64,000 bases of DNA from contig NZ_MSMP01000017.1 in NCBI RefSeq assembly GCF_001936575.1, positions 47,425 through 111,424 on the forward strand, written 5' to 3'. The DNA comes from Tenacibaculum agarivorans (lineage in GTDB: Bacteria > Bacteroidota > Bacteroidia > Flavobacteriales > Flavobacteriaceae). The translations under genes were made by a program, and so were the position numbers. Positions 25,511 to 34,354 of this stretch are shown piece by piece. The notes under the pieces were generated by a model. That model saw nothing but the letters and a program-made list of their open reading frames with translations. It was not told the origin of the DNA and did not search any database. Position 1 is the stretch's first letter; the number at the start of each line of letters is the position of its first letter.

Positions 25511-26530
25511 ATGAAAGCAACTCTTTACGAGGGAAATAAAGTCTTGTCTTTAATTGATAAAGAAGTAGAAGAGCCAAAAGCCGATGAAGTAAGAATTAAG
25601 GTAGCATATGCAGGAGTGTGTGGTACAGATATGCATATTTATCATGGAATGATGGACAAACGTGTAGATATTCCTTTAACTATTGGTCACGAAATGTCTG
25701 GAACTATTGATGCCATTGGCGAAAAAGTAACCGATTACAAAGTAGGAGATAAAGTTGTCGTAAGACCTTTAGACGATAGGTTAGCAAAACCATCAGATAA
25801 AGGATTTAATCACATTTGTGAAGAGTTAAAATTCATAGGAATAGATAGTCCTGGAGCTATGCAACAATATTGGAATGTTCCAGCATTTACACTTCATAAA
25901 CTTCCAGAAACTACAGATTTAAAACTAGCCGCTTTAGTAGAACCTTTATCAGTAGCAACACATGATGTACGCATGAGCGAATTACAGCCAGGTGAATTTG
26001 CGGTAGTGCTGGGCGGAGGTCCAATAGGAATGCTAATTGCTTTGGTGGCAAAAGAAATGGGAGCGAATGTAATTATCTCAGAAGTTAATGAAAGCAGAAT
26101 TACTAAGGCAAAAGAAATGGGATTGGAAGCAGTAAGTCCTGTTGAAACAGATTTAGTATCGTATGTAAGAGAAAAAACGGATGGAAGATTGGCTGATGTT
26201 GTTTTTGAAGTTGCCGGTGTACAACCAACTTTGGATATCATGACAGAAATAGCAGGTATTCGAGGTAGAATTGTAATGGTGGCAATACATGGTCAACCAA
26301 AGCCAGTAAACTTATTTAAATTCTTCTGGAAAGAATTAAAATTAATCGGAGCTAGAGTATATGAAGAAGAAGACTATGAAAGATCAATTCAATTAATTAA
26401 CGAAAATAATTTACCGTTTTCAGAAATGATTACAGATGTACAGTCATTATCTGAAATTCAGAAAATTTTTGAAAGTATTGATGAGAATCCTAATGGAATG
26501 AAAACATTAATCGATTGTCAATCTATATAA
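25511..26530 (+). CDS. Medium-chain zinc-type dehydrogenase, AHG pathway
   Basis: 339 residues of the sorbitol/threonine dehydrogenase type. CGTDMHIYHG and TIGHEMSG hold the catalytic-zinc Cys and His-Glu; LGGGPIGMLIALVAKEMGA is the NAD(P)-binding loop. The four-Cys structural zinc lobe expected after VGDKVVVRP is missing: the region RPLDDRLAKPSDKGFNH contains no Cys and only one follows. As first gene of the AHG operon, the best guess is the reductase that converts 2,5-diketo-3-deoxy-L-galactonate into 2-keto-3-deoxy-D-gluconate, or the opposite oxidation; the two dehydrogenases here share that epimerisation at C5. The exact step is inference. Confidence 0.82.
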   Translation: MKATLYEGNKVLSLIDKEVEEPKADEVRIKVAYAGVCGTDMHIYHGMMDKRVDIPLTIGHEMSGTIDAIGEKVTDYKVGDKVVVRPLDDRLAKPSDKGFNHICEELKFIGIDSPGAMQQYWNVPAFTLHKLPETTDLKLAALVEPLSVATHDVRMSELQPGEFAVVLGGGPIGMLIALVAKEMGANVIISEVNESRITKAKEMGLEAVSPVETDLVSYVREKTDGRLADVVFEVAGVQPTLDIMTEIAGIRGRIVMVAIHGQPKPVNLFKFFWKELKLIGARVYEEEDYERSIQLINENNLPFSEMITDVQSLSEIQKIFESIDENPNGMKTLIDCQSI

Positions 26531-26545
26531 AAGTATAAAATACTC

Positions 26546-27316
26546 ATGGGAATATTAAACAAGTTTAGTTTAGAAGGTAAAACCGCTCTTGTAACCGGTT
26601 GTAAAAGAGGAATTGGAAAAGCAATGGCAGTTGCATTAGCAGAAGCGGGTGCAAATATTATTGGTGTTTCGGCTTCTTTAGAATTAAGTGGAAGTGATGT
26701 AGAAAAAGAAGTTACCGCTACAGGTAAATCTTTTAAAGCATATCAGTGTGATTTTGGAGATAGAAAAGCATTGTATGCGTTTATAAAGCAAGTAAAAGAA
26801 GAATATGCTAAAGTAGATATTTTAGTAAATAATGCAGGGACTATTTTACGAGCACCAGCAGTTGAACACTCAGATGAATATTGGGATAAAGTTATTGAAA
26901 TCAATCAATCTGCTCAATTTATTTTAACTAGAGAATTTGGAAAAGAAATGGTAAAAAGAGAAGAAGGAAAGATCATTTTCACTGCTTCATTACTAACCTT
27001 CCAAGGAGGAATTACAGTTCCTGGATACGCTGCGAGTAAAGGAGCGGTAGGTCAGTTAACTATGGCTTTTGCAAACGAGTGGGCTGGAAAAGGTGTGAAT
27101 GTAAATGCAATAGCACCAGGTTATATCTCAACAGATAATACTGAAGCCTTAAGAAATAATCCAGAAAGAGCAACTTCTATTTTATCTAGAATACCAGCAG
27201 GAAGATGGGGTCAGCCTGAAGACTTTGCAGGGCCAGTAGTATTCTTAGCCTCAAAAGCATCAGACTATATGAGTGGTTCTGTAACGCTTGTAGACGGTGG
27301 TTGGATGGGAAGATAA
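26546..27316 (+). CDS. Short-chain dehydrogenase (KduD-like), AHG pathway
   Basis: 256 residues, classical SDR. TGCKRGIGKAMAVALAEAG is the cofactor loop, LVNNAGTILRAPA the NNAG motif, and the Ser/Tyr/Lys set lies in FTASLLTFQGG and YAASKG; IAPGYISTDNTE follows. The resemblance is to 2-deoxy-D-gluconate 3-dehydrogenase / KduD. With the zinc-type dehydrogenase 15 bp upstream it probably performs the oxidation and reduction that invert 2-keto-3-deoxy-L-galactonate to KDG. Which enzyme oxidises and which reduces cannot be told from sequence. Confidence 0.85.
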   Translation: MGILNKFSLEGKTALVTGCKRGIGKAMAVALAEAGANIIGVSASLELSGSDVEKEVTATGKSFKAYQCDFGDRKALYAFIKQVKEEYAKVDILVNNAGTILRAPAVEHSDEYWDKVIEINQSAQFILTREFGKEMVKREEGKIIFTASLLTFQGGITVPGYAASKGAVGQLTMAFANEWAGKGVNVNAIAPGYISTDNTEALRNNPERATSILSRIPAGRWGQPEDFAGPVVFLASKASDYMSGSVTLVDGGWMGR

Positions 27317-27339
27317 ACTAAACGTAAAACAAGGAAATT

Positions 27340-28794
27340 ATGTCAGCAATTAAAGAATATAAATTATTTATAGGTGGAGAGTGGAAAAGCTCTACATCTG
27401 GAGAAACTATAGATGTGGTTTGTCCTTCAACAGAAGAAATCGTTGCAAAAGTTCAAAATGGAACAGCAAAAGAAGCTATTGAAACATTAGAAGTAGCTGA
27501 AAAAGCACAAAAGGAATGGAGAAAGCTTCCTGCTCGTACCAGAGGAGAATACCTATATAAACTAGCTGATGAAATAGATGCAAATTCAGAAGATTTAGCT
27601 AAGTTATTAGTAAATGAACAAGGGAAACTACTTAAAGTAGCTAAAATGGAAGTAGCTGTAACGGCGTCTTTTATTAGATATGCTGCTGAAGGAGCAAGAC
27701 GAATTGAAGGAGACATTATTCCTTCAGACAATCCTAATGAGCAAATCTGGATTCAAAAAATACCAAGAGGAGTTGTAGTGGCTATCACAGCTTGGAATTT
27801 CCCATTAGCATTAGCAGGTAGAAAATTAGGACCTGCATTAGTAGCAGGAAATACTATTGTAATTAAACCTACTTCTGAAACACCTTTAGCAACTTTAGAG
27901 TTAGGAAACTTAGCTAATAAAGTTGGTATACCAGCAGGTGTAATTAATATCTTAACAGGACCAGGTAGAGCTATGGGTAATGCTTTGGTTGAAAGTTCTA
28001 TTACTAAAATGGTTACCATGACGGGTTCTACACCTGTAGGACAGCAAATAGCTAGGAATGCTGCACAAAATTTAACTCATGTACAATTAGAACTGGGAGG
28101 TAAAGCTCCATTTATTGTATTTGAAGATGCAGATATAGATGCAGCAGTAGATGCAGCACTACATTCTAGATTTGATAATTGTGGACAAGTATGTACTTGT
28201 AATGAAAGAATGTATGTACATGAAGGAATTTATGACGAGTTCATGGATAAATTCATTGCAAAAGTAAAAAGCCTTAAAGTTGGAGATCCAATGTTAGAGG
28301 ATACGGATATGGGGCCAAAAGTAAATGCTTCTGAATTAAAAAATATGGAGCATTTAGTTGAGATAAGTTTACAAGAAGGAGCAACATTAGCAACAGGAGG
28401 TAAACGCCCAGAAGGAGCACAGTTTGAAAAAGGTTTTTGGTTTGAACCTACAGTACTTACTAATGTTACCCAAGAAATGACTATTGTTCATGAAGAATCT
28501 TTCGGACCAATTTTACCGGTGCTACAGTTCAGCACTTTCGAAGAAGTAATTACGTATGCTAACGATTGTGATTATGGTTTAGCGGCTATGGTATTTACTA
28601 ATGATATCAGTACGATTATGAAATGTAATGAAGAACTTGAATTCGGTGAAATTTATGTGAATCGTGGTCACGGTGAACAGCACCAAGGTTTTCATAATGG
28701 ATATAAGTTATCAGGTTCAGGTGGAGAAGATGGGAAGTATGGTTTTGAACAATACTTAGAGAAGAAAACTTTTTATGTAAGACATAAAGCATAG
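27340..28794 (+). CDS. Probable 3,6-anhydro-L-galactose dehydrogenase (aldehyde dehydrogenase family)
   Basis: 484 residues, ALDH superfamily of the AldA/lactaldehyde type. Motifs: [14 protein letters not shown] (N-terminal nucleotide region), [26 protein letters not shown], the Glu in LELGGKAPF, and the catalytic Cys285 in CGQVCTCNE. Position next to the cycloisomerase-like enolase and GH117 gene fits NAD(P)-dependent oxidation of AHG to 3,6-anhydro-L-galactonate. It is paralogous to the ALDH at 44302-45756. Substrate by context; family certain. Confidence 0.88.
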   Translation: MSAIKEYKLFIGGEWKSSTSGETIDVVCPSTEEIVAKVQNGTAKEAIETLEVAEKAQKEWRKLPARTRGEYLYKLADEIDANSEDLAKLLVNEQGKLLKVAKMEVAVTASFIRYAAEGARRIEGDIIPSDNPNEQIWIQKIPRGVVVAITAWNFPLALAGRKLGPALVAGNTIVIKPTSETPLATLELGNLANKVGIPAGVINILTGPGRAMGNALVESSITKMVTMTGSTPVGQQIARNAAQNLTHVQLELGGKAPFIVFEDADIDAAVDAALHSRFDNCGQVCTCNERMYVHEGIYDEFMDKFIAKVKSLKVGDPMLEDTDMGPKVNASELKNMEHLVEISLQEGATLATGGKRPEGAQFEKGFWFEPTVLTNVTQEMTIVHEESFGPILPVLQFSTFEEVITYANDCDYGLAAMVFTNDISTIMKCNEELEFGEIYVNRGHGEQHQGFHNGYKLSGSGGEDGKYGFEQYLEKKTFYVRHKA

Positions 28795-28799
28795 CTTTT

Positions 28800-29891
28800 A
28801 TGAGTACAACAATAAAAAATGTAGCCGTACAGCTATTTGAAGTACCATTACCAGAAGTGCTTTCAGATGCAAAGCATGGCGATCACTATCATTTCGAATT
28901 GGTAACAGTAACAATTACTTTAGAAGATGGTAGTGAAGGAACAGGGTATACGTACACTGGAGGAAAAGGAGGCTATGCCATAAAAGCTATGATAGAACAC
29001 GATTTTACCAACGTACTCGTAGGTAAAGATGGTACTGATGTAGAAGGAATATATGAGTTTTTAGAATGGCATATTCATTATGTAGGTAGAGGTGGAATAG
29101 CTTCATTTGCTATCTCTGCTGTAGATATAGCATTATGGGATATTCGTTGTAAAAAAGCGGATAAACCATTATGGCAAATGGCTGGAGGAGTAGCTAATAC
29201 TTGTAAGGCATATTGTGGGGGTATCGATTTAATGTTTCCTATAGAAAAGTTATTGAAAAATATGGATGATTATATATCTAGAGGTTTCAATGCAGTAAAA
29301 ATTAAAATAGGAAAAGAAAATCTAGATGAAGATATAGAACGAATAAAAGCGGTTAGAGAACACATAGGCCCTGATGTTACTTTTATGGTAGATGCTAATT
29401 ACTCTATGACTAGAGAAAAAGCTATTGAAGCTATAGAACGCTTTAAGCAATATGATATAACATGGTTTGAAGAACCTATTATTCCAGATGATTATAAAGG
29501 TTATGGAGAAATTGTAGATCAAACAAATTTCCCTTTAGCTATGGGAGAAAACTTACATACGATCCATGAATTTGAATACGCTATGGATCAAGCCAAGCTA
29601 TCTTTTATACAACCAGATGCTTCAAACTGTGGAGGTGTTACGGGTTGGCTAGCTGCAGCAAAGTTGGCAAAAGAAAATGGAATTCCTGTATGCTCTCATG
29701 GAATGCAAGAGTTACATGTAAGTTTAGTTTCTGCACAATCCAATGCTGGATGGTTAGAAGTGCATAGTTTTCCTATAGATGAATATACAAAAAGACCTTT
29801 AGTAGTCGAGAATTTTAAAGCTGTAGCGCCAGATGCTCCTGGAACTGGAGTTGAGTTTGATTGGCAAAAACTACAGCCATTTAAAAAGTAA
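28800..29891 (+). CDS. Probable 3,6-anhydro-L-galactonate cycloisomerase (enolase superfamily)
   Basis: 363 residues, mandelate racemase/muconate-lactonising enzyme type. The barrel carries [10 protein letters not shown] with the KxK base, [18 protein letters not shown] and AMGENLHT for the three metal ligands (Asp, Glu, Glu), then QPDASNCGG and [10 protein letters not shown] with the Asp/His side. In agar-degrading bacteria this family opens the anhydro ring of AHG acid, giving 2-keto-3-deoxy-L-galactonate. 5 bp after the ALDH, 7 bp before GH117. A sugar-acid dehydratase of the same family is the alternative, but context favours the cycloisomerase. Confidence 0.88.
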   Translation: MSTTIKNVAVQLFEVPLPEVLSDAKHGDHYHFELVTVTITLEDGSEGTGYTYTGGKGGYAIKAMIEHDFTNVLVGKDGTDVEGIYEFLEWHIHYVGRGGIASFAISAVDIALWDIRCKKADKPLWQMAGGVANTCKAYCGGIDLMFPIEKLLKNMDDYISRGFNAVKIKIGKENLDEDIERIKAVREHIGPDVTFMVDANYSMTREKAIEAIERFKQYDITWFEEPIIPDDYKGYGEIVDQTNFPLAMGENLHTIHEFEYAMDQAKLSFIQPDASNCGGVTGWLAAAKLAKENGIPVCSHGMQELHVSLVSAQSNAGWLEVHSFPIDEYTKRPLVVENFKAVAPDAPGTGVEFDWQKLQPFKK

Positions 29892-29898
29892 AAAGTAG

Positions 29899-31017
29899 AT
29901 GAATAATAATATAACAGACGAACAATTAGACTTTTTAGGAATAACTAACAAGGATAAATTAAGTGCTGCCAGTAAAAGGGCACTAAAATGGCCTATTGAT
30001 TTAGGAAATGATTGGTTCTTTGAATATGAAGTTGAAAACTTAAAAGGAGATTTAGCCTACGAAGAAGGTGTGGTAAGACGAGATCCAAGTGCTATGATAA
30101 AGCACGATGAAAAATACTTTGTTTGGTATTCTAAATCAGTAGGACCAACAGATGGTTTTGCTGGAGATATAGAAAAAGAGAAGGTATTTCCTTGGGATAG
30201 ATGTGATCTTTGGTACGCAACCTCTTATGATGGTATTACATGGAAAGAAGAAGGTGTAGCAGTAAAAAGAGGTGATAAAGGTGCTTATGATGATAGATCA
30301 GTATTTACTCCTGAGATCATGGAGCATGAAGGAATGTATTATCTCGTATATCAAACTGTAAAATCACCATATGATGTGCGGGTTAAAAACCAAGTAGGTT
30401 TAGCTTGGTCTAATTCTCCACACGGACCATGGACAAAATCAGAAGAACCAATTTTAAGTCCAGCAAATAATGGAGTTTGGAAAGGTGAGGCTGATAACCG
30501 TTTTATGGTAGAAAAGAAAGGAGATTTTGATAGCCATAAAGTACACGATCCATGCATAATTCCATATAACAATAAGTTCTATTTGTATTATAAAGGGGAG
30601 CAAATGGGTGAAGCAATCACATTCGGTGGACGCCAAATCAGACATGGTGTTGCTATTGCCGATGATCCAAAAGGACCTTATATAAAATCAGAGTATAACC
30701 CTATATCAAATAGTGGACATGAAATTTGTGTTTGGAAATATAAAGGAGGTATTGCATCATTAATTACTACAGATGGACCAGAGAAAAACACAGTGCAATG
30801 GGCGGCAGATGGAATCAATTTCGATATTAAAGCAGTGGTAAAAGGTGCACCGCACGCAATAGGTTTGAATAGAACTGCAGATATCGAAAGGGAACCTTGT
30901 GAAATTCTTCGTTGGGGATTAACTCACGAATATATGAACGATGATTATCAATATATCAGAAGGTTTACAACTTGGAAAATGAAACATCATACAGCTAAAG
31001 GAGAAAGAGGAGAATAA
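29899..31017 (+). CDS. GH117 alpha-1,3-(3,6-anhydro)-L-galactosidase
   Basis: 372 residues. Five-bladed propeller family typical of neoagarobiose hydrolases: [21 protein letters not shown] near the start, [70 protein letters not shown] and a His-rich C-terminus ([15 protein letters not shown]). It removes the non-reducing AHG from neoagarobiose-type oligosaccharides, giving AHG and galactose. No signal peptide, so hydrolysis is cytoplasmic and requires imported oligosaccharides. The next gene starts immediately after its stop. GH117 has subgroups with other preferences, so exact substrate is not proven. Confidence 0.88.
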   Translation: MNNNITDEQLDFLGITNKDKLSAASKRALKWPIDLGNDWFFEYEVENLKGDLAYEEGVVRRDPSAMIKHDEKYFVWYSKSVGPTDGFAGDIEKEKVFPWDRCDLWYATSYDGITWKEEGVAVKRGDKGAYDDRSVFTPEIMEHEGMYYLVYQTVKSPYDVRVKNQVGLAWSNSPHGPWTKSEEPILSPANNGVWKGEADNRFMVEKKGDFDSHKVHDPCIIPYNNKFYLYYKGEQMGEAITFGGRQIRHGVAIADDPKGPYIKSEYNPISNSGHEICVWKYKGGIASLITTDGPEKNTVQWAADGINFDIKAVVKGAPHAIGLNRTADIEREPCEILRWGLTHEYMNDDYQYIRRFTTWKMKHHTAKGERGE

Positions 31018-32064
31018 ATGAAGAAAGTAGTAGCATTTGGTGAAATCTTATTACGATTATCACCTCCAGGATATTTAAGATTTTCTCAAACAAATAGCTT
31101 TGATATTCAGTTTGGTGGAGGAGAAGCTAATGTAGCAGTCTCCCTAGCAAATTATGGAGTTCCTGTAGATTTTATAACCAGAATTCCAGATAATGATATA
31201 GCACAATGTGCACTTATGGAATTGCGTAAAAGAGGTGTGGGTACTAATAATATCATTTTTGGAGGTGATAGATTAGGTATTTATTTCCTAGAAAATGGTG
31301 CAGTAAGCAGGGGAAGCAAAGTGGTATATGACAGAGAAAACTCTGCCATGTCTCAAATAACTCCTGGAATGGTTGATTGGGATACTGTATTAGAAGGAGT
31401 AGAATGGTTTCACTGGTGTGGAATTACACCTGCTATTTCTAGAAGTGCTGCCGATGCTTGTTTAGAAGCTGTGAAAGCTGCATCTGCTAAAGGCATTACA
31501 ATTTCAACAGATTTTAATTATCGAGCTAAACTTTGGAAATATTGCGATCATGAAACCAGACAAGAAATCATGACTGAATTAACATCATATAGTAATGTCA
31601 TTCTAGGAAGTGAATATGATGCAAAAATGTTTTTCAATATAACACCAAAAGATTCTACCTCAGAATTAGGTAAAAAAGAAAGGAAACAAGAAGAGTTTGT
31701 ATCAGTATGTGACCAAATCATGCAAAAATTTCCATCAATACAAAAAATTATCAAAACCCTTAGAGGCTCAATATCGGCTTCACATAATACTTGGGGAGGG
31801 ATTTTATATGATGGAAAAAAGATATATGAATCGCCACAATATGAAATAACAGATATTGTAGATAGGGTCGGAGGAGGAGACTCTTTTATGGGAGCATTAA
31901 TCTATGTGTTATTAGAAAACAAAAACGATAATCAAAAGGCATTAAACTTTGCTATTGCTGCATCTTGTTTAAAACATACCATAAAAGGTGATGTGAATTT
32001 AATGAGTGTGGAAGAGGTCGAAAAGTTAATGTACGGTGATGCTTCTGGAAGAGTATCAAGATAA
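31018..32064 (+). CDS. kdgK: 2-keto-3-deoxygluconate kinase (PfkB family)
   Basis: 348 residues, ribokinase/PfkB fold. FGGGEANVAVSLANYG is the N-terminal substrate motif and DRVGGGDSFMGALIY the C-terminal signature with the catalytic Asp. It would phosphorylate KDG from the AHG route to KDPG, the substrate of the next gene product. A lysine-rich insertion near residues 220-230 (GKKERKQEEF) is seen in related Bacteroidetes kinases. The start ATG abuts the GH117 stop. KDG specificity is inferred from the adjacent aldolase. Confidence 0.9.
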   Translation: MKKVVAFGEILLRLSPPGYLRFSQTNSFDIQFGGGEANVAVSLANYGVPVDFITRIPDNDIAQCALMELRKRGVGTNNIIFGGDRLGIYFLENGAVSRGSKVVYDRENSAMSQITPGMVDWDTVLEGVEWFHWCGITPAISRSAADACLEAVKAASAKGITISTDFNYRAKLWKYCDHETRQEIMTELTSYSNVILGSEYDAKMFFNITPKDSTSELGKKERKQEEFVSVCDQIMQKFPSIQKIIKTLRGSISASHNTWGGILYDGKKIYESPQYEITDIVDRVGGGDSFMGALIYVLLENKNDNQKALNFAIAASCLKHTIKGDVNLMSVEEVEKLMYGDASGRVSR

Positions 32065-32076
32065 AAACGTAGAGAA

Positions 32077-32751
32077 GTGGCAAAATATTCAAGAATAGAA
32101 GTAGCAAATGCAATGATAGAAACCGGGTTAGTGCCTCTTTTTTATCATGAAGATGTTGATTTAAGTAAGCAAGTACTAAAAGCATGTTATGATGGAGGTG
32201 CGCGTTTATTAGAATTTACGAGTAGAGGTGATTTTGCACACCAAGTATTTGAAGAGTTAAATAAATATGCTCTAGAAAATTTACCAGGTATGATCTTAGG
32301 AGTAGGATCTGTAACTGATGCTGGAGCAGCTTCTTTATACATGGCTTTAGGCGCTAATTTTATAGTAACGCCAGTACTAAGAGAAGATATAGCTATAGCC
32401 TGCAATAGGAGGAAAGTATTATGGTCACCTGGTTGTGCTAGTTTAACAGAAATTGCTAAGGCTGAAGAGTTAGGATGTGAAATTGTAAAGCTTTTTCCTG
32501 GGGGTATTTACGGACCAAATTTTGTGAAGGCTGTGAAAGCTCCACAACCTTGGACTATGATTATGCCTACTGGAGGAGTTTCTACCGATAAAGAAAATCT
32601 TGAAGCTTGGTTTAATGCTGGAGTTACCTGTGTTGGAGTAGGTTCTAAGTTAATTTCTAAGGAAATCATTAAGAATAAAGATTTTAAAAAACTGCAAGAA
32701 AATGTAAGTAAAACAATCAACATCATTAAAGAATTAAAACAAACAACCTAA
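32077..32751 (+). CDS. eda: KDPG (2-keto-3-deoxy-6-phosphogluconate) aldolase
   Basis: 224 residues, class I aldolase of the KDPG/KHG family. GARLLEFTSRGDFA contains Glu46, and CEIVKLFPGG contains the Schiff-base Lys138; ILGVGSVTD and MPTGGVSTD are the other conserved loops. It cleaves KDPG to pyruvate and glyceraldehyde-3-phosphate. The start is a GTG: translation from 32077 gives the usual family N-terminus (AKYSRIEVANAM), whereas the next ATG would delete 12 conserved residues. It ends the catabolic part of the operon, 13 bp before the porter gene. Confidence 0.93.
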   Translation: MAKYSRIEVANAMIETGLVPLFYHEDVDLSKQVLKACYDGGARLLEFTSRGDFAHQVFEELNKYALENLPGMILGVGSVTDAGAASLYMALGANFIVTPVLREDIAIACNRRKVLWSPGCASLTEIAKAEELGCEIVKLFPGGIYGPNFVKAVKAPQPWTMIMPTGGVSTDKENLEAWFNAGVTCVGVGSKLISKEIIKNKDFKKLQENVSKTINIIKELKQTT

Positions 32752-32764
32752 ACTAAAAAAGAAT

Positions 32765-34327
32765 ATGTCTAGTAAACAATTATACATCATCCGTATAGCC
32801 ACAATTGTAGCTTTGGGAGGATTCCTTTTAGGATTTGATGCCTCTGTAATTTCAGGAGTGGTAAAATTCATTGAACCTGAATTCAATTTAACAAAACTAC
32901 AATTAGGTTGGGCAGTAAGCTCTATAACTCTTACAGCAGCACTTGGTATGCTAATCGCAGGACCAATGAGCGATACGTATGGAAGAAGAAGGCTGCTTAA
33001 ATATGCGGCATTATTGTTTACAATTTCTGCTATAGGATCAGCAGTAGCAGGAAACTTCTTTTGGTTAATTATTTTTAGATTAATTGGAGGTTTAGCCGTA
33101 GGCTCGTCTTTGATTATAGCTCCGATGTATATTGCTGAAATAGCACCTGCAGAAAAAAGAGGACAGTTAGTATCTATCAACCAACTGAATATTGTGTTAG
33201 GTATTTCAATTGCTTTTTTTACCAATTATTTGATTTTAAAATGGGGAGAGCTTGACGTAAGTTGGGTACAATCTCTAGGATTAAAAGAATGGAATTGGAG
33301 ATGGATGTTAGGGATTGAAGCGTTACCGGCTATTCTGTATTTCTTTGGTTTATTTATGGTACCTAGAAGTCCTAGATGGTTAATAATTCAAGATAGAAAA
33401 GAAGAAGCATTACAGGTAATTGAAAAGGTAATATCAAAAGAAGAAGCGAAAGATCAAGTTGAAGAAGTTGCTCAAAGTATTTTAGAAGATAAAAACAAAG
33501 AGAAATCAAAAATTTCAGACTTGTTTAGCAAATCTATGCGTAAAGTAATTGTCATCGGTTTAATAGTTGGGATTTTTCAACAAATCGTTGGAATTAATGC
33601 AGTCTTATTTTATGCTCCAATGATTTTTGAACAAACAGGTATTGGAACAGATGCTTCTTTTGTTCAAGCGGTGTTAGTTGGTTTTACTAATCTTTTATTT
33701 ACAGTAGTAGCTATTTTTACTATAGATAAGTTCGGAAGAAAACCACTATTAATTATTGGTATGGCAGGTATAGCTGTATGTTTATTTTTATTAAGCTATG
33801 GGTTTAACTCTGCAACATACTCATTAAGTGCAGAAGCAATACAGAACTTACCAGAAACAGTACAGAAAGAAAAATTAGCATCCATTCAAGATAAAGTGTT
33901 CAATAATGATTTAGAGTTTAAAAAGGTAGTTTCTTCTTTATTAGGTGAAAAAGAATTTGCATCAGTAGAAGGAGCTATTGCAAGTTCAGGAACACATATG
34001 AACACAATCTTAATTCTAATAGGAATTATTGGTTTTGTAGGTTCTTTTGCAATGTCAATTGGTCCAGTAATGTGGGTGTTGTTTTCAGAATTATTCCCGA
34101 ATAAAATTAGAGGATTAGCAATTTCATTTGTCGGGTTAATTAATCTTGGAGTGTCATTTCTAGTGCAGTTATTGTTCCCTTGGCAATTATCTGCATTAGG
34201 AAGTACAAAAACGTTTTTAATCTATGGCGTTTTTGCAGTAATAGGATTTGCCTTTGTTTGGTTTAAAGTTCCAGAAACAAAAGGAAAATCGTTGGAAGAA
34301 TTAGAAGAAATTCTAGTAAAACACTAA
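32765..34327 (+). CDS. MFS sugar porter
   Basis: 520 residues, 12 membrane helices, sugar porter family. Signatures: GGFLLGFDASVISG in helix 1, DTYGRRRLL loop 2-3, RLIGGLAVGSS, PMYIAEIAPAEKRGQLVSINQ, PRSPRWL, QQIVGINAVLFYAP in helix 7, DKFGRKPLL, and PETKGKSLEELE at the end. A long hydrophilic insertion (~residues 360-412, between helices 9 and 10) makes it longer than the usual ~470. It should import the mono- or oligosaccharide released in the periplasm, e.g. AHG, galactose or neoagarobiose, by proton or sodium symport. Cargo is inferred from the operon. Confidence 0.92.
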   Translation: MSSKQLYIIRIATIVALGGFLLGFDASVISGVVKFIEPEFNLTKLQLGWAVSSITLTAALGMLIAGPMSDTYGRRRLLKYAALLFTISAIGSAVAGNFFWLIIFRLIGGLAVGSSLIIAPMYIAEIAPAEKRGQLVSINQLNIVLGISIAFFTNYLILKWGELDVSWVQSLGLKEWNWRWMLGIEALPAILYFFGLFMVPRSPRWLIIQDRKEEALQVIEKVISKEEAKDQVEEVAQSILEDKNKEKSKISDLFSKSMRKVIVIGLIVGIFQQIVGINAVLFYAPMIFEQTGIGTDASFVQAVLVGFTNLLFTVVAIFTIDKFGRKPLLIIGMAGIAVCLFLLSYGFNSATYSLSAEAIQNLPETVQKEKLASIQDKVFNNDLEFKKVVSSLLGEKEFASVEGAIASSGTHMNTILILIGIIGFVGSFAMSIGPVMWVLFSELFPNKIRGLAISFVGLINLGVSFLVQLLFPWQLSALGSTKTFLIYGVFAVIGFAFVWFKVPETKGKSLEELEEILVKH

Positions 34328-34354
34328 ACATAACTCTTTTTAATATTCTTAAAA

